Shown here: positions 52,142 through 62,105 of the stretch, one piece after another
How the letters are laid out: every line of letters starts with the position of its first letter
Numbering within the stretch: position 1 is the first letter of the stretch
The notes under the pieces: generated by a model
Told to the model about the DNA's origin: nothing
Seen by the model: the letters and a program-made list of their open reading frames with translations, nothing else
Databases searched by the model: none
Made by a program: the position numbers and the translations under genes
Assembly: GCA_963826975.1 (NCBI GenBank)
Contig: CAWGZJ010000009.1
Span: forward strand, 124,001-188,000
Length of the DNA stretch: 64,000 bases
Reading direction: 5' to 3'
Source: Palsa-883 sp963826975
Lineage (GTDB): Bacteria; Pseudomonadota; Alphaproteobacteria; Acetobacterales; Acetobacteraceae

Positions 52142-54009
52142 TGGCGCTACCCCCACACTTTCTGGACGAACTACGCGCCCGCACCCCGCTTCCGGCGGTG
52201 ATCGGGCGCCGGGTGCGCCTCGCCCGCTCCGGCCGGCAATGGAAGGGCTGCTGCCCGTTCCACGGCGAGAAGACGCCCAGCTTCTACGTCTACGACGACC
52301 ACTACCATTGCTTCGGCTGCGGCGCGCATGGCGACGCGATCGGCTTCGTCATGCAAAGCCAGGGCGCCGCCTTCATGGAAGCGGTGGAACAACTCGCCTC
52401 CGAGGCCGGGCTGGAAGTCCCAAAACCCTCGCCCGAGGCAGCCGAGGCCGAGCGCAAGCGCCACGACCTGACCTCGGCGCTCGACGCGGCGCAGACTGCC
52501 TACCAACGCCGCCTGCACCTGCCGGAGGGCCGCGCGGCGCTGGACTACCTGCGCGGCCGCGGCCTGACCGATGACACGATCCGCCATTTCGGCCTCGGCT
52601 GGTCGGGCGAGGGCCGCGGCGGGCTGATCGCCGAACTGAAACGGGAAGGGATCGAACAGGACCTGTTGTTCGAAGCCGGGCTGCTGCGCGGCGGCGAGGA
52701 TGGCGGGCGTGTCAGTGAATTGTTCTTCAATCGCGTAACGTTCCCCATCCGCGACCGCCGCGGCCGGGTCATCAGCTTCGGCGGCCGAACGCTGGGCGAC
52801 GGCCAGCCGAAATACCTCAACGGGCCGGAAACCGCGCTGTTCTCCAAGCGGCGCAACCTCTACGCGCTGGACCTTGCCCGTGCTGCCCGAGGTGCCACCA
52901 TCATGGTGGTCGAAGGCTACATGGACGTGATCGCGCTGCACCAGGCGGGGTTCCCCGGCGCGGTGGCTCCGCTGGGCACCGCGCTCACTGAGGAGCAGCT
53001 TGGGGAACTCTGGCGCCTGACTCCGACACCGGTGCTGTGTTTCGACGGTGATGCCGCCGGCGCTCGCGCCGCTGCCCGCAGCGCCGATCTGGCCCTGCCG
53101 CTACTGGCGCCGGACCGCACGCTGCGCATCGCGGCGCTGCCCGAGGATGAGGACCCCGACACGCTGGTGCGCCGACAGGGGAATGCAGCCTTCCAGGCGG
53201 TGCTCGACGCCGCGCGCCCGCTGGCCGACGCGCTCTATGATCTGCTGCGTGAGGCCGGTGGCGAGCGAACGCCCGAGCAGCGCGCCGCTTTTCGCACCCG
53301 GCTGGAAACGGCGGCGCGGCGCATTCCGGATCGCGCACTGTCCGACGAGTACCGCGCGGCGCTGCTCGAGCGTTTTCGGGCCGGACGCCCCGGCCAATGG
53401 CGCCCTAACCAGTGGCGTCCCGGGGGACAAAGACTGGGGAACAAAGTTCGGGCCAGCAACGGCCCGGCCAGCAGCGACCGGCCGGCACCCGCACCGCACC
53501 GCGTATGGTTCCCAACGCCGAGCCGCACCGTTGCAGAGCGCATGCGGGTCCTGACCGCCATTCTGTTGCGGCACCCGAACCTGTTGCACGACGTGGAACA
53601 CGCCTATGCGGCGCTGGCGCTACTGCCGCCGCTTGATCGGGTGCGCCATGCGTTGCTGGCCTGGGCGCATGAGGCAACGCATGCGGCCGACGTGCTTGAC
53701 TCGGAAGCACTGATGTCCCACCTCAAGGTGTCCGGTATGGCGGCGGAGGCTCAACAGGCGCTGGCGGCGGTTCCCGTGCCGCTGCCCTCCTGTGCCAGCC
53801 CCAATGTGATGCCGGCCGAGGCCGAGGCGGGTTGGTGGCATATATTCGGATTTCTGAACTTGGACCGGCTGCGCGAGGAAGTCGAGCTTGCACGCGCCGA
53901 GTGTTCCCGGGATCTGAACCAACAGACGGAGCGGCGCCTGGTCGCGATGGCCGAGGCGTTGCGCAAGGTATTGAGCGGCGAGCCGGACGGGATCGATCTG
54001 GCCGCCTGA
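52141..54009 (+). CDS. dnaG: DNA primase
   Basis: DnaG makes RNA primers at the replication fork. The 622-residue protein has the CHC2 zinc finger C38-H41-C57-C60 (CPFHGEKTPSF and HCFGCGAHGDA), the RNA-polymerase basic region (VTFPIRDRRGRVISFGGR), and a TOPRIM core with VVEGYMDVIALHQAGF and LCFDGDAAGARAA. A low-complexity linker, with QWRPN/QWRPG in tandem, precedes a DnaB-binding-like C-terminal helical domain. It starts at ATG 52141, overlapping yqeY, and rpoD follows after 57 bases. The reading frame is intact, unlike most of its neighbours. Confidence 0.95.
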   Translation: MALPPHFLDELRARTPLPAVIGRRVRLARSGRQWKGCCPFHGEKTPSFYVYDDHYHCFGCGAHGDAIGFVMQSQGAAFMEAVEQLASEAGLEVPKPSPEAAEAERKRHDLTSALDAAQTAYQRRLHLPEGRAALDYLRGRGLTDDTIRHFGLGWSGEGRGGLIAELKREGIEQDLLFEAGLLRGGEDGGRVSELFFNRVTFPIRDRRGRVISFGGRTLGDGQPKYLNGPETALFSKRRNLYALDLARAARGATIMVVEGYMDVIALHQAGFPGAVAPLGTALTEEQLGELWRLTPTPVLCFDGDAAGARAAARSADLALPLLAPDRTLRIAALPEDEDPDTLVRRQGNAAFQAVLDAARPLADALYDLLREAGGERTPEQRAAFRTRLETAARRIPDRALSDEYRAALLERFRAGRPGQWRPNQWRPGGQRLGNKVRASNGPASSDRPAPAPHRVWFPTPSRTVAERMRVLTAILLRHPNLLHDVEHAYAALALLPPLDRVRHALLAWAHEATHAADVLDSEALMSHLKVSGMAAEAQQALAAVPVPLPSCASPNVMPAEAEAGWWHIFGFLNLDRLREEVELARAECSRDLNQQTERRLVAMAEALRKVLSGEPDGIDLAA

Positions 54010-54066
54010 CTGAAACATGACCACGGGGCGGGAGACGCGCCCAGACGTTTGAGGAGTGGCCAGCGA

Positions 54067-56024
<1,958 letters not shown>

Positions 56025-56042
56025 TCGAAGGAGGGCGCCGCC

Positions 56043-56600
56043 ATGGAGCCGGTGGCGCGGGTCGGCGTCACAGTCACCTTCCTGCGGATGGACCGGCCGC
56101 CGGCCGATGCGGCGCCGGGGCTGCCGCCCGGGCAGCAGGTCGTGCGGGTCGGCGCGCCCAGTGTTGGCTTCTATCGCTACCTCTACAACACGGTCGGCGC
56201 CGACTACGTGTGGTGGCTGCGCCGCACCATGTCGGACGATGACCTGGCCGCCATGCTGCGCGACCCGCTGGTGTCGCTCTATGTTCTGTACACCGAAGGC
56301 GAACCGGCCGGCTTCTTCGAGCTGGACGCCCGCAGCTGGACCGACGTCAACCTGAGCTATTTCGGCCTGATGCCGCACGCGGTCGGCACCGGAGTTGGCT
56401 ATTCGTTCCTGCGCCAGGCGGTCGACATGGTCTGGCGGTCAGGCGCGCGCGGCATGACGGTGAACACCTGCACCGCCGACCATCCGCGCGCACTGCCCAC
56501 GTATCTGCGGGCGGGCTTCCGCACGTTGCGTCAGGTGCGCGAACTTTGGAACGTGCCGCTGCGCCTGGGCATGCAAATCCCGGAGCGGCTGCGCGACTGA
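56043..56600 (+). CDS. GNAT family N-acetyltransferase
   Basis: The 185-residue acetyltransferase has a GNAT fold: LYVLYTEGEPAGFFELDARS forms the beta4-beta5 region, NLSYFGLMPHAVGTGVGYSFLRQ carries the acetyl-CoA-binding (Q/R)xxGxG-like loop with TGVGYS, and ARALPTYLRAGF-type sequence ends the domain. It starts at ATG 56043, 18 bases after rpoD. The substrate is unknown. Its stop codon overlaps the first bases of a perfect hairpin at 56599-56651. Confidence 0.85.
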   Translation: MEPVARVGVTVTFLRMDRPPADAAPGLPPGQQVVRVGAPSVGFYRYLYNTVGADYVWWLRRTMSDDDLAAMLRDPLVSLYVLYTEGEPAGFFELDARSWTDVNLSYFGLMPHAVGTGVGYSFLRQAVDMVWRSGARGMTVNTCTADHPRALPTYLRAGFRTLRQVRELWNVPLRLGMQIPERLRD

Positions 56601-56651
56601 TACCAACCGCCGCAATCGTTGACCCTTCCAACGATTGCGGCGGTTGGTATC
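56599..56651 (+). terminator. Perfect 22-bp hairpin after the GNAT gene
   Basis: GATACCAACCGCCGCAATCGTT (written as 22 bases at 56599-56620) is perfectly complementary to 56630-56651 around GACCCTTCC. A shorter relative, CATACCAAC/GTTGGTATG at 56705-56739, shares the ATACCAAC start. There is no U-tract, so it may be a dispersed repeat acting as a terminator. Confidence 0.6.
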
Positions 56652-56764
56652 GCGCGCCGGGTTGCCCAATGGAAGCAACGACGGCGGCGCGCCGAACAAA
56701 GACTCATACCAACGGTTAGTCTTTCTGAAGGTTGGTATGAACGCGAGCCGCCGGATTTCGGCGA

Positions 56765-56976
56765 TCAGTCGGCCGCCTCGGCGGGTGCCAACTGTGGAGA
56801 GGCGGCAGTTCGCCGCAGTTCGCGAATTGCCGCGTTGGTGGATTGCCAGTGATCGAAGCCAGCGACGTCGCCCTGCTGACGCATTTCCGCTGCACGCTCC
56901 GTCGCGACGGCCTGGGCACGCAGACCGTGCCGCCGGATCATCATCCGCGCGATGTCCACGGAAGTCGGCTTTTGCA
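56765..56976 (-). CDS. Small uncharacterised protein (70 aa)
   Basis: The frame from ATG 56976 follows a strong ribosome site (GGGAGGAACC) and encodes MQKPTSVDIARMMIRRHGLR and on to an alanine-rich end. It is basic, helical and has no recognised domain. The upstream extension of the open frame to 57232 runs through 15-bp repeats and is not coding. It is divergent from the zinc-ribbon gene at 57281. Confidence 0.65.
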
Positions 56977-57077
56977 TTGCGGTTCCTCCCACTTGATTGA
57001 AACCGCGTCCAACATGGGGTCGACGCGGGGCGATGCCAACGTCGCGCACACGTACCACGCGATCCGACCTGCGTGCC

Positions 57078-57155
57078 AGGCCGCCAGTGATGGGCCTGTC
57101 AGCGATGGGCCTGCCAGCAATGGGCCTGCCAGCGACGGGCCTGCCAGCGATGGGC
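57078..57155. repeat. 15-bp tandem repeats between two small divergent genes
   Basis: About five imperfect units of CAGCGATGGGCCTGC run head to tail. Unlike the other 15-bp arrays in this window they appear to lie between genes. The periodic reading frames on both strands that cross them are artefacts of the repeat. Confidence 0.85.
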
Positions 57156-57280
57156 AGCTTCACGGCGGATGCGCGAGGCTCGGTGATCGTCGCGTCGGCG
57201 CGGTACCGCGGTTTTGGCCGGATTCTGTTCACGGTTCAACCTGGGGGTGTATCCGGCTGGCGACGCGCCATATCGGCGAC

Positions 57281-57499
57281 ATGACAGTGCGAGACAGTTG
57301 GCAGGTGCATCTGAGGTGTCCGGCCTGTGGTGTGGTCGGCGAAGCCGAGGTGTCGGAGGACGCTCAGCCGTTTATGCCGCCGGCAGGCACCTTCACGGTG
57401 GACCGAGTGCCCGACGGGTTCAGGATACGGAAGCTCGGGGTCACCATGCGGACGACCCAGTTCGAGTGCATCCAATGCGGCGCTCTGACCCAACGATAA
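57281..57499 (+). CDS. Small zinc-ribbon protein (72 aa)
   Basis: The product has two CxxC pairs, HLRCPACGVVG near the start and FECIQCGALTQR at the end, flanking a short beta-rich middle. This is a typical zinc ribbon or rubredoxin-like knuckle. ATG 57281 is the likely start; the long frame before it crosses the 15-bp repeats. I do not recognise the family. It could bind nucleic acid or a protein partner, and nothing nearby decides this. Confidence 0.65.
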   Translation: MTVRDSWQVHLRCPACGVVGEAEVSEDAQPFMPPAGTFTVDRVPDGFRIRKLGVTMRTTQFECIQCGALTQR

Positions 57500-57599
57500 C
57501 AGCCTTTCCCAACACCGCCGCGGGCCGAGCCACATTCACAGGCCGTTTTCTTAGTTATACCGCGCTGGGGCGCCGTCTGCCGTGGCGCCTTCAGCTACC

Positions 57600-58670
57600 T
57601 CACGCCACCGCCTCGCGGCTCTCCGCACCCAGCCATCGATCGAGCAGCGCCCCCTCCGGCGCGCTCAGTGTTGCTTCCTGTTGCCGGCAGAGCGCCAGCA
57701 CGCACGCGTGGAACGCGTCCGTCACCGCGGCGCCGGTCACCCTCCCGGAGGCAAAGTCGAAGCCGGCACCGCGCAGCATTTCTCGGATGTCGCCCACTGG
57801 GCGCAGGCCGATTTCCACCCCGGCGGCGCGGCAACGATCGACGGTGCGGCCCACCAGGTCGAACTCGCCGGTCTCGCTGATCGCCGCCGCCATCGCGTCG
57901 AACGCCGCATGATATTGCTCGGGCGACAACACCGGCAGGCCGATCGCCGCGTGCAGCCGTGTCGCCAGTTCCACCAGCTCCGGCGTTTGGCCGACCAGGG
58001 CGCGCGCCAGCCGATCGCCGCGCAGGCCGCCCGGTGGCGCGCGCAGCCTGGGCCGCGACGGCGCCTCGGCGCTCTGGGCGGGTGATTCGGTCGCGGCTTC
58101 CACCACCACCTCCGCCGGCAGACCCAGCGCCTCCGCCATGAAGCGGTCCTGCGGCACCACCACGTCGCACGCGACGCGCAACGCGGCGGCCATCAACGGA
58201 TCGTTGACCAGCGTCGTGCGCCGGTCGTGCTCGCGCAGGCGCAGCAGTACCGGGGTGAAATCGGCGTCGGAGGCCAGGATGATGAATTCCTCAAACCCGG
58301 TCGGATGGGCGATGGCATCGAGGATGTCGACCGTCATCCACAGATCGGCGGCATTCTTGCCGCGCGTGGTCAGCGGCGGGCAGTCGTGCACGGTGAAGCC
58401 GGCGCGCACAAAGGCGGTTCGATGGCGGCGAAACTTGTCGGGATTGAGATAGCAGCGGCGCAGCAGGATGCTGCGCGGTTCGGCGCCTTGCTCTACCCTC
58501 GGCGTGTCGCCGGAGCTCGCCTCGGGGCGCGCGACGTGCCGACCCAGCCGGAACCATTCCAGCCAACCCGCCGGGTCATCGGCGAAGCGCTCGGCCGCGC
58601 GCGGATCCATCTTGTCCAGATTGCTGTGGAAGTTATCGAAGTCGATGAAAATCGCTGTTTTGACCGGCAT
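57600..58670 (-). CDS. NYN (PIN-like nuclease) domain protein
   Basis: The 356-residue protein has an N-terminal NYN domain: AIFIDFDNFHSNLD with the catalytic aspartates, KNAADLWMTVDILDAI with a further conserved Asp, and EFIILASDADFTPVLLRLRE. These are the usual positions of the acidic metal site of this presumed ribonuclease fold. A C-terminal region of about 170 residues, with an alanine/proline-rich linker, probably holds a LOTUS/OST-HTH-like or unknown domain. Start: ATG 58670. The long upstream open frame is the antisense of the dipeptidase gene. The RNA target is unknown. Confidence 0.82.
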   Translation of the reverse strand: MPVKTAIFIDFDNFHSNLDKMDPRAAERFADDPAGWLEWFRLGRHVARPEASSGDTPRVEQGAEPRSILLRRCYLNPDKFRRHRTAFVRAGFTVHDCPPLTTRGKNAADLWMTVDILDAIAHPTGFEEFIILASDADFTPVLLRLREHDRRTTLVNDPLMAAALRVACDVVVPQDRFMAEALGLPAEVVVEAATESPAQSAEAPSRPRLRAPPGGLRGDRLARALVGQTPELVELATRLHAAIGLPVLSPEQYHAAFDAMAAAISETGEFDLVGRTVDRCRAAGVEIGLRPVGDIREMLRGAGFDFASGRVTGAAVTDAFHACVLALCRQQEATLSAPEGALLDRWLGAESREAVA

Positions 58671-58730
58671 TGCGCCCCTGCCTCTGCCCCTGGCTCTTGA
58701 CGCCGCGCGCCGTGCGGGGAAGCGTTGCGC

Positions 58731-59759
58731 ATGGACGCAGCTTTCCCGACTGAAGCGTTGGCACTGCATCATAGCCTGCTGACGCTGGACACGCACATCG
58801 ACATCCCCTGGCCGACCGGCCCCGACCCGTTCGAGGACGGGCCGCGGCACGTCGACCTGCCGAAGATGCGCCGCGGCGGCATCACCGCGAGCTTCTTCGC
58901 CGCCTACGTTCCGCAGGCCGCCCGTTCGCCGGCAAGCGAGGAGGCTGCCTTCGCCCGCACCGAGGCGATGCTGCTGGCGATCCGCGCGATGGGGCGCAGC
59001 GAGGCCGGCATCGACGCCCGGCTCGCCGTCTCGGTAGACGACATCGAGGCTGCCAAGCGCGACGGCGTGCTCGCGATCGTGCCGGCGGTGGAGAATGGCT
59101 TCGCCATCGGCAACGATGTGCACCGTCTTGCCCGTTTCGCCGAGCTTGGCGCGCGCTACATGACCATGACCCACAACGGCCACAACGCGCTGGCCGATTC
59201 CGCCAACCCGCGCTCCGACCTGGGCGATCGCGAAGTTGAGCACAGCGGCATCAGCGCGCTCGGTCGCGCGGCGGTGGCCGAGATGAACCGGCTGGGCATG
59301 CTGGTCGATGTCGCGCATGTGTCGCGCGACGCCATGCTCCAGTTTGCCGAATGCTCGCGCACGCCGGTGGTCGCGACGCATTCCTGCATCCGCGCGCTGT
59401 GCGACAATCCGCGCAACCTGGACGACGTGCAGCTCGACGTGCTGCGCGATGTGGGCGGCGTCGTGCAGGTCACGGCGGTCTCGGCGTTTCTGCGCCAGAA
59501 CGCGAAGCCGGAGGCGGTGACGGTGGCGGATTTCGCCGATCACATCGACTACGCGGTGCGGCGCATTGGCATCGCACACGTCGGCATTTCCTCGGACTTC
59601 GACGGCGGTGGCTGGTTCAACGGGTGGAAGGATGCGTCGGAGAGCCCGAATATCACTGCCGAACTGTTGCGGCGCGGCTATGACCGAGCAGCGTTGTCGT
59701 TACTATGGGGTGGCAATTTCCTGCGCTGCATGCGGGCAGCGGAAAAGGCGGCAGCATGA
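58731..59759 (+). CDS. Membrane dipeptidase, peptidase family M19
   Basis: This 342-residue zinc dipeptidase of the renal dipeptidase family probably cleaves D-amino-acid-containing or xenobiotic dipeptides. Metal ligands include DTHIDIPW (HxD), the Glu in VPAVENGFAIG, and the His pairs in DVAHVSRDAML and VATHSCIRALCDNPRN; SSDFDGGGW lies near the C-terminus. It starts at ATG 58731 (a TTG lies two codons earlier), and its stop overlaps the following gene (ATGA). Confidence 0.88.
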   Translation: MDAAFPTEALALHHSLLTLDTHIDIPWPTGPDPFEDGPRHVDLPKMRRGGITASFFAAYVPQAARSPASEEAAFARTEAMLLAIRAMGRSEAGIDARLAVSVDDIEAAKRDGVLAIVPAVENGFAIGNDVHRLARFAELGARYMTMTHNGHNALADSANPRSDLGDREVEHSGISALGRAAVAEMNRLGMLVDVAHVSRDAMLQFAECSRTPVVATHSCIRALCDNPRNLDDVQLDVLRDVGGVVQVTAVSAFLRQNAKPEAVTVADFADHIDYAVRRIGIAHVGISSDFDGGGWFNGWKDASESPNITAELLRRGYDRAALSLLWGGNFLRCMRAAEKAAA

Positions 59760-60595
59760 CCCGAACTGTAACCTTGCCGGATGGCACCGCGGTTCCGGCG
59801 CTCGGCCAGGGCACCTGGCACATGGGCGAGCACGGCCGCGCCGCGAAGGCCGAGGTGGCGGCGTTGCGGCTGGGCATCGAACTCGGCATCACGCTGATCG
59901 ACACTGCGGAGATGTACGGCAATGGCGGTGCCGAGGAGGTCGTCGCCCAGGCGATCGCCGGGCAGCGCGACAACATATTCCTGGTCAGCAAGGTCTATCC
60001 GCACAATGCCTCCCGCGCCGGAGTGCAGGCGGCGTGCGAGCGCAGCCTGAAACGGCTGAACACCGATCATATAGACCTTTATCTGCTGCATTGGCGGGGC
60101 AGCCATCCGCTTGCCGAAACGGTCGCCGCGTTCGAGAAGCTGAAGGACGAAAGCAAGATCCGCTACTGGGGTGTGTCCAACTTTGATGTCAGCGACATGC
60201 AGGAGTTGATGGGGATCAAGGCGGGCACCGCCTGCGCAACCAACCAGGTGCTATATCATCCCGACACCCGCGGCATCGAACACGACCTGCTGCCCTGGTG
60301 CTTGCAGCATCGCATACCGGTGATGGCCTATTCGCCGGTCGGCCAAGGTGGGCGGCTGTTGCGCTCGGCGGCGCTGCGGGACGTGGCGAAGCGGCACAAT
60401 GCGACGCCGGCGCAGATCGCCATCGCCTGGGGGCTGCGTCATCCGCATGTCATCTCGATCCCGAAAGCGGTCGATCCGGCGCATGTCCGCGAGAACGCAG
60501 CAGCCGGGGACATCACGCTGACCGAGGCGGACCTGGCGGAGATCGACGCGGCGCACCCGCCGCCGCAGGGCAAGCAGTCGCTGGGGATGTTGTAG
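59756..60595 (+). CDS. Aldo/keto reductase
   Basis: The 279-residue NADPH-dependent reductase has the AKR tetrad: Asp and Tyr in LIDTAEMYGNGGAEE, Lys in LVSKVYPHN, and His in LYLLHWRGSHPL. WGVSNFDVSDM and a C-terminal NADPH-binding stretch (VISIPKAVDPAHVREN) follow. It is translationally coupled to the dipeptidase through an ATGA overlap. It probably reduces a sugar or keto aldehyde, and the physiological substrate is unknown. Confidence 0.9.
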   Translation: MTRTVTLPDGTAVPALGQGTWHMGEHGRAAKAEVAALRLGIELGITLIDTAEMYGNGGAEEVVAQAIAGQRDNIFLVSKVYPHNASRAGVQAACERSLKRLNTDHIDLYLLHWRGSHPLAETVAAFEKLKDESKIRYWGVSNFDVSDMQELMGIKAGTACATNQVLYHPDTRGIEHDLLPWCLQHRIPVMAYSPVGQGGRLLRSAALRDVAKRHNATPAQIAIAWGLRHPHVISIPKAVDPAHVRENAAAGDITLTEADLAEIDAAHPPPQGKQSLGML

Positions 60596-60620
60596 CGACG
60601 GCTTTAGGGGAGAAAACCGG

Positions 60621-61334
60621 ATGCCAGCGAAACAACCTGTGGCCATCGTGTTCGATACATTCGGCACGGTAGTCGATTGGCGCAGTAGCCTGATTGCCGA
60701 TCTGTCCGCGTATGGCGCCAAGCGCGGCGTCGCTGCCGACTGGACCGCGCTGGTCGACGCCTGGCGTGCCGCCTATCACCCCTCGATGGACCGCGTGCGT
60801 AAGTGCGAAGTGCCGTGGGCCACGCTGGATACCCTGCATCGCGGCTCCCTCGACATGCTGGTGGACAAGTTCGGCATCACCGGTCTGACCGAGGACGATC
60901 TGCACCACATCAATCTCGGCTGGCACCGGCTGAACCCCTGGCCGGACTCGGTCCCCGGCCTGACGCGGCTGAAGCGGCGTTTCATCATCGGACCGTTGTC
61001 CAACGGCAACGTCGCCCTGCTGACCAAGATGGCGAAGCACGCCGGGCTGCCTTGGGACATGGTGTTCGGTTCCGACCTGTTCGGCCACTACAAGCCCGAC
61101 CCGGAAACCTATCTGGGCGTCGCCAAGCTACTGGATATCGCACCTGGTGAACTGATGATGGCGGCGGCGCACAACAACGATCTGGCCAACGCACGCAAAT
61201 GCGGCCTGATGACCGCGTTCTTCCCGCGCCCGACCGAGTACGGCCCGCACCAGAAGCGCGATTACACCGCCGAACAGGACTGGGACGTGGTGGCGAAGGA
61301 CATCGAGGACCTGGCGAACCACCTCGGCGCATAA
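60621..61334 (+). CDS. Haloacid dehalogenase, type II
   Basis: This 237-residue HAD-fold enzyme converts L-2-haloacids to D-2-hydroxyacids. The nucleophile Asp is in VFDTFGTVVDWRSS, the Ser/Asn of motif II in GPLSNGNVALLTKM, the Lys in HYKPDPETYLGVAKLL and the acidic motif in MAAAHNNDLANARKCG. The last reads HNND where the standard is H-N-x-D, as in dehalogenases. It starts at ATG 60621, 25 bases after the reductase, and is probably in the same transcript. A phosphatase role cannot be excluded. Confidence 0.87.
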   Translation: MPAKQPVAIVFDTFGTVVDWRSSLIADLSAYGAKRGVAADWTALVDAWRAAYHPSMDRVRKCEVPWATLDTLHRGSLDMLVDKFGITGLTEDDLHHINLGWHRLNPWPDSVPGLTRLKRRFIIGPLSNGNVALLTKMAKHAGLPWDMVFGSDLFGHYKPDPETYLGVAKLLDIAPGELMMAAAHNNDLANARKCGLMTAFFPRPTEYGPHQKRDYTAEQDWDVVAKDIEDLANHLGA

Positions 61335-61723
61335 ACCGCACGCCGACGGATGACAACTCATGCGCCGATCAGCAATTACCGCTGCGATGGTGCTCGCATG
61401 GGATCAGGCGGGTGAGCTTGGGCGTGTTGCGGCTCGGCAAGCAAGCAATCAAGTGCACACAGAGTTACACAAAGTCTCCACAGAGTTTCACCGAGGAAGC
61501 AAGCAACGGCGCTTCGCGCGACTGTTCTTGCTTCCTTCGCGCGAAGCGCATCATTACTTCTCTCGTGTAACTCTGTGAAAACTCCGTGTAACTCTGTGTG
61601 CACTTGATTGCTTACTTCTCCTGCTTCGATCCCCACCGCCCGACCGGAGCCCGCCTGTCGGCGGCCTTGCCATTCAGGCCGAAGCAACGCCATCCTGACC
61701 GAAGTATCCGCCAGGAGGAAACG
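61335..61723. other. 389-bp intergenic space dominated by a long inverted repeat
   Basis: The only structure is the element at 61443-61613. Several small open frames cross it in both directions but have no family resemblance. A ribosome site AGGAGG lies at 61712 for the next gene. Confidence 0.6.
61443..61613. repeat. Long nested inverted-repeat element with CACAGAGTTACAC motif, copy B
   Basis: The outer arms 61443-61470 and 61586-61613 are perfect 28-base complements. A second pair lies inside (61480-61496 with 61563-61578) and a third, GCGCTTCGCGCGA/TCGCGCGAAGCGC, at 61509-61521 and 61537-61549, so three concentric stems make one long hairpin of about 170 bases. It shares CACAGAGTT-CAC and AATCAAG with the element at 6317-6466. 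It has no gene of its own. Confidence 0.85.
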
Positions 61724-62095
61724 ATGGCATCCGACCTACTTGACCTCGAGCAGGCACTGCAGACCTATTTCGATGGCTTGTACGACGGCGACACCACCAC
61801 GCTCGCCCGCGTGGTGCACGAGGTCGCACACCTGTTCAGCACCGCCGACGGCAAGCTAGGCGATATGTCGCGGGCGCAGTGGTTCGACATGATACACTCC
61901 CGCCCATCGCCGCGGTCGCGGGACCTGCCGCGCAACGACTGGATCGTGCAGATCGACCGCTCCAGCCCCACCACCGCCCTAGCCAAGGTGCACTGCCAGA
62001 TCCCACCGCGCTACTTCACCGACTACCTCACGCTGGTGAAGCTGGCCGACGGCTGGAAGATCGTCTCTAAAACGTTCCACACCGAAACCCGCTGA
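61724..62095 (+). CDS. NTF2-like (SnoaL-type) protein
   Basis: The 123-residue protein has a cone-shaped NTF2-like fold: LEQALQTYFDGLYDGDTTTLARVV forms the helical start, IVQIDRSSPTTALAKVHCQI the sheet, and the end FTDYLTLVKLADGWKIVSKT is typical. Members are enzymes or binding proteins for small hydrophobic molecules. Start: ATG 61724 behind AGGAGGAAA. It lies 10 bases before the GMC oxidoreductase and is probably in one operon with it. Confidence 0.85.
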   Translation: MASDLLDLEQALQTYFDGLYDGDTTTLARVVHEVAHLFSTADGKLGDMSRAQWFDMIHSRPSPRSRDLPRNDWIVQIDRSSPTTALAKVHCQIPPRYFTDYLTLVKLADGWKIVSKTFHTETR

Positions 62096-62105
62096 CCCAG
62101 CCATC

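Noticed and set aside
57671..59579. NYN protein extended upstream to 59579
   Set aside because: The extension is exactly antisense to the dipeptidase gene; the family-typical start MPVKTAIFIDFDN is at 58670.
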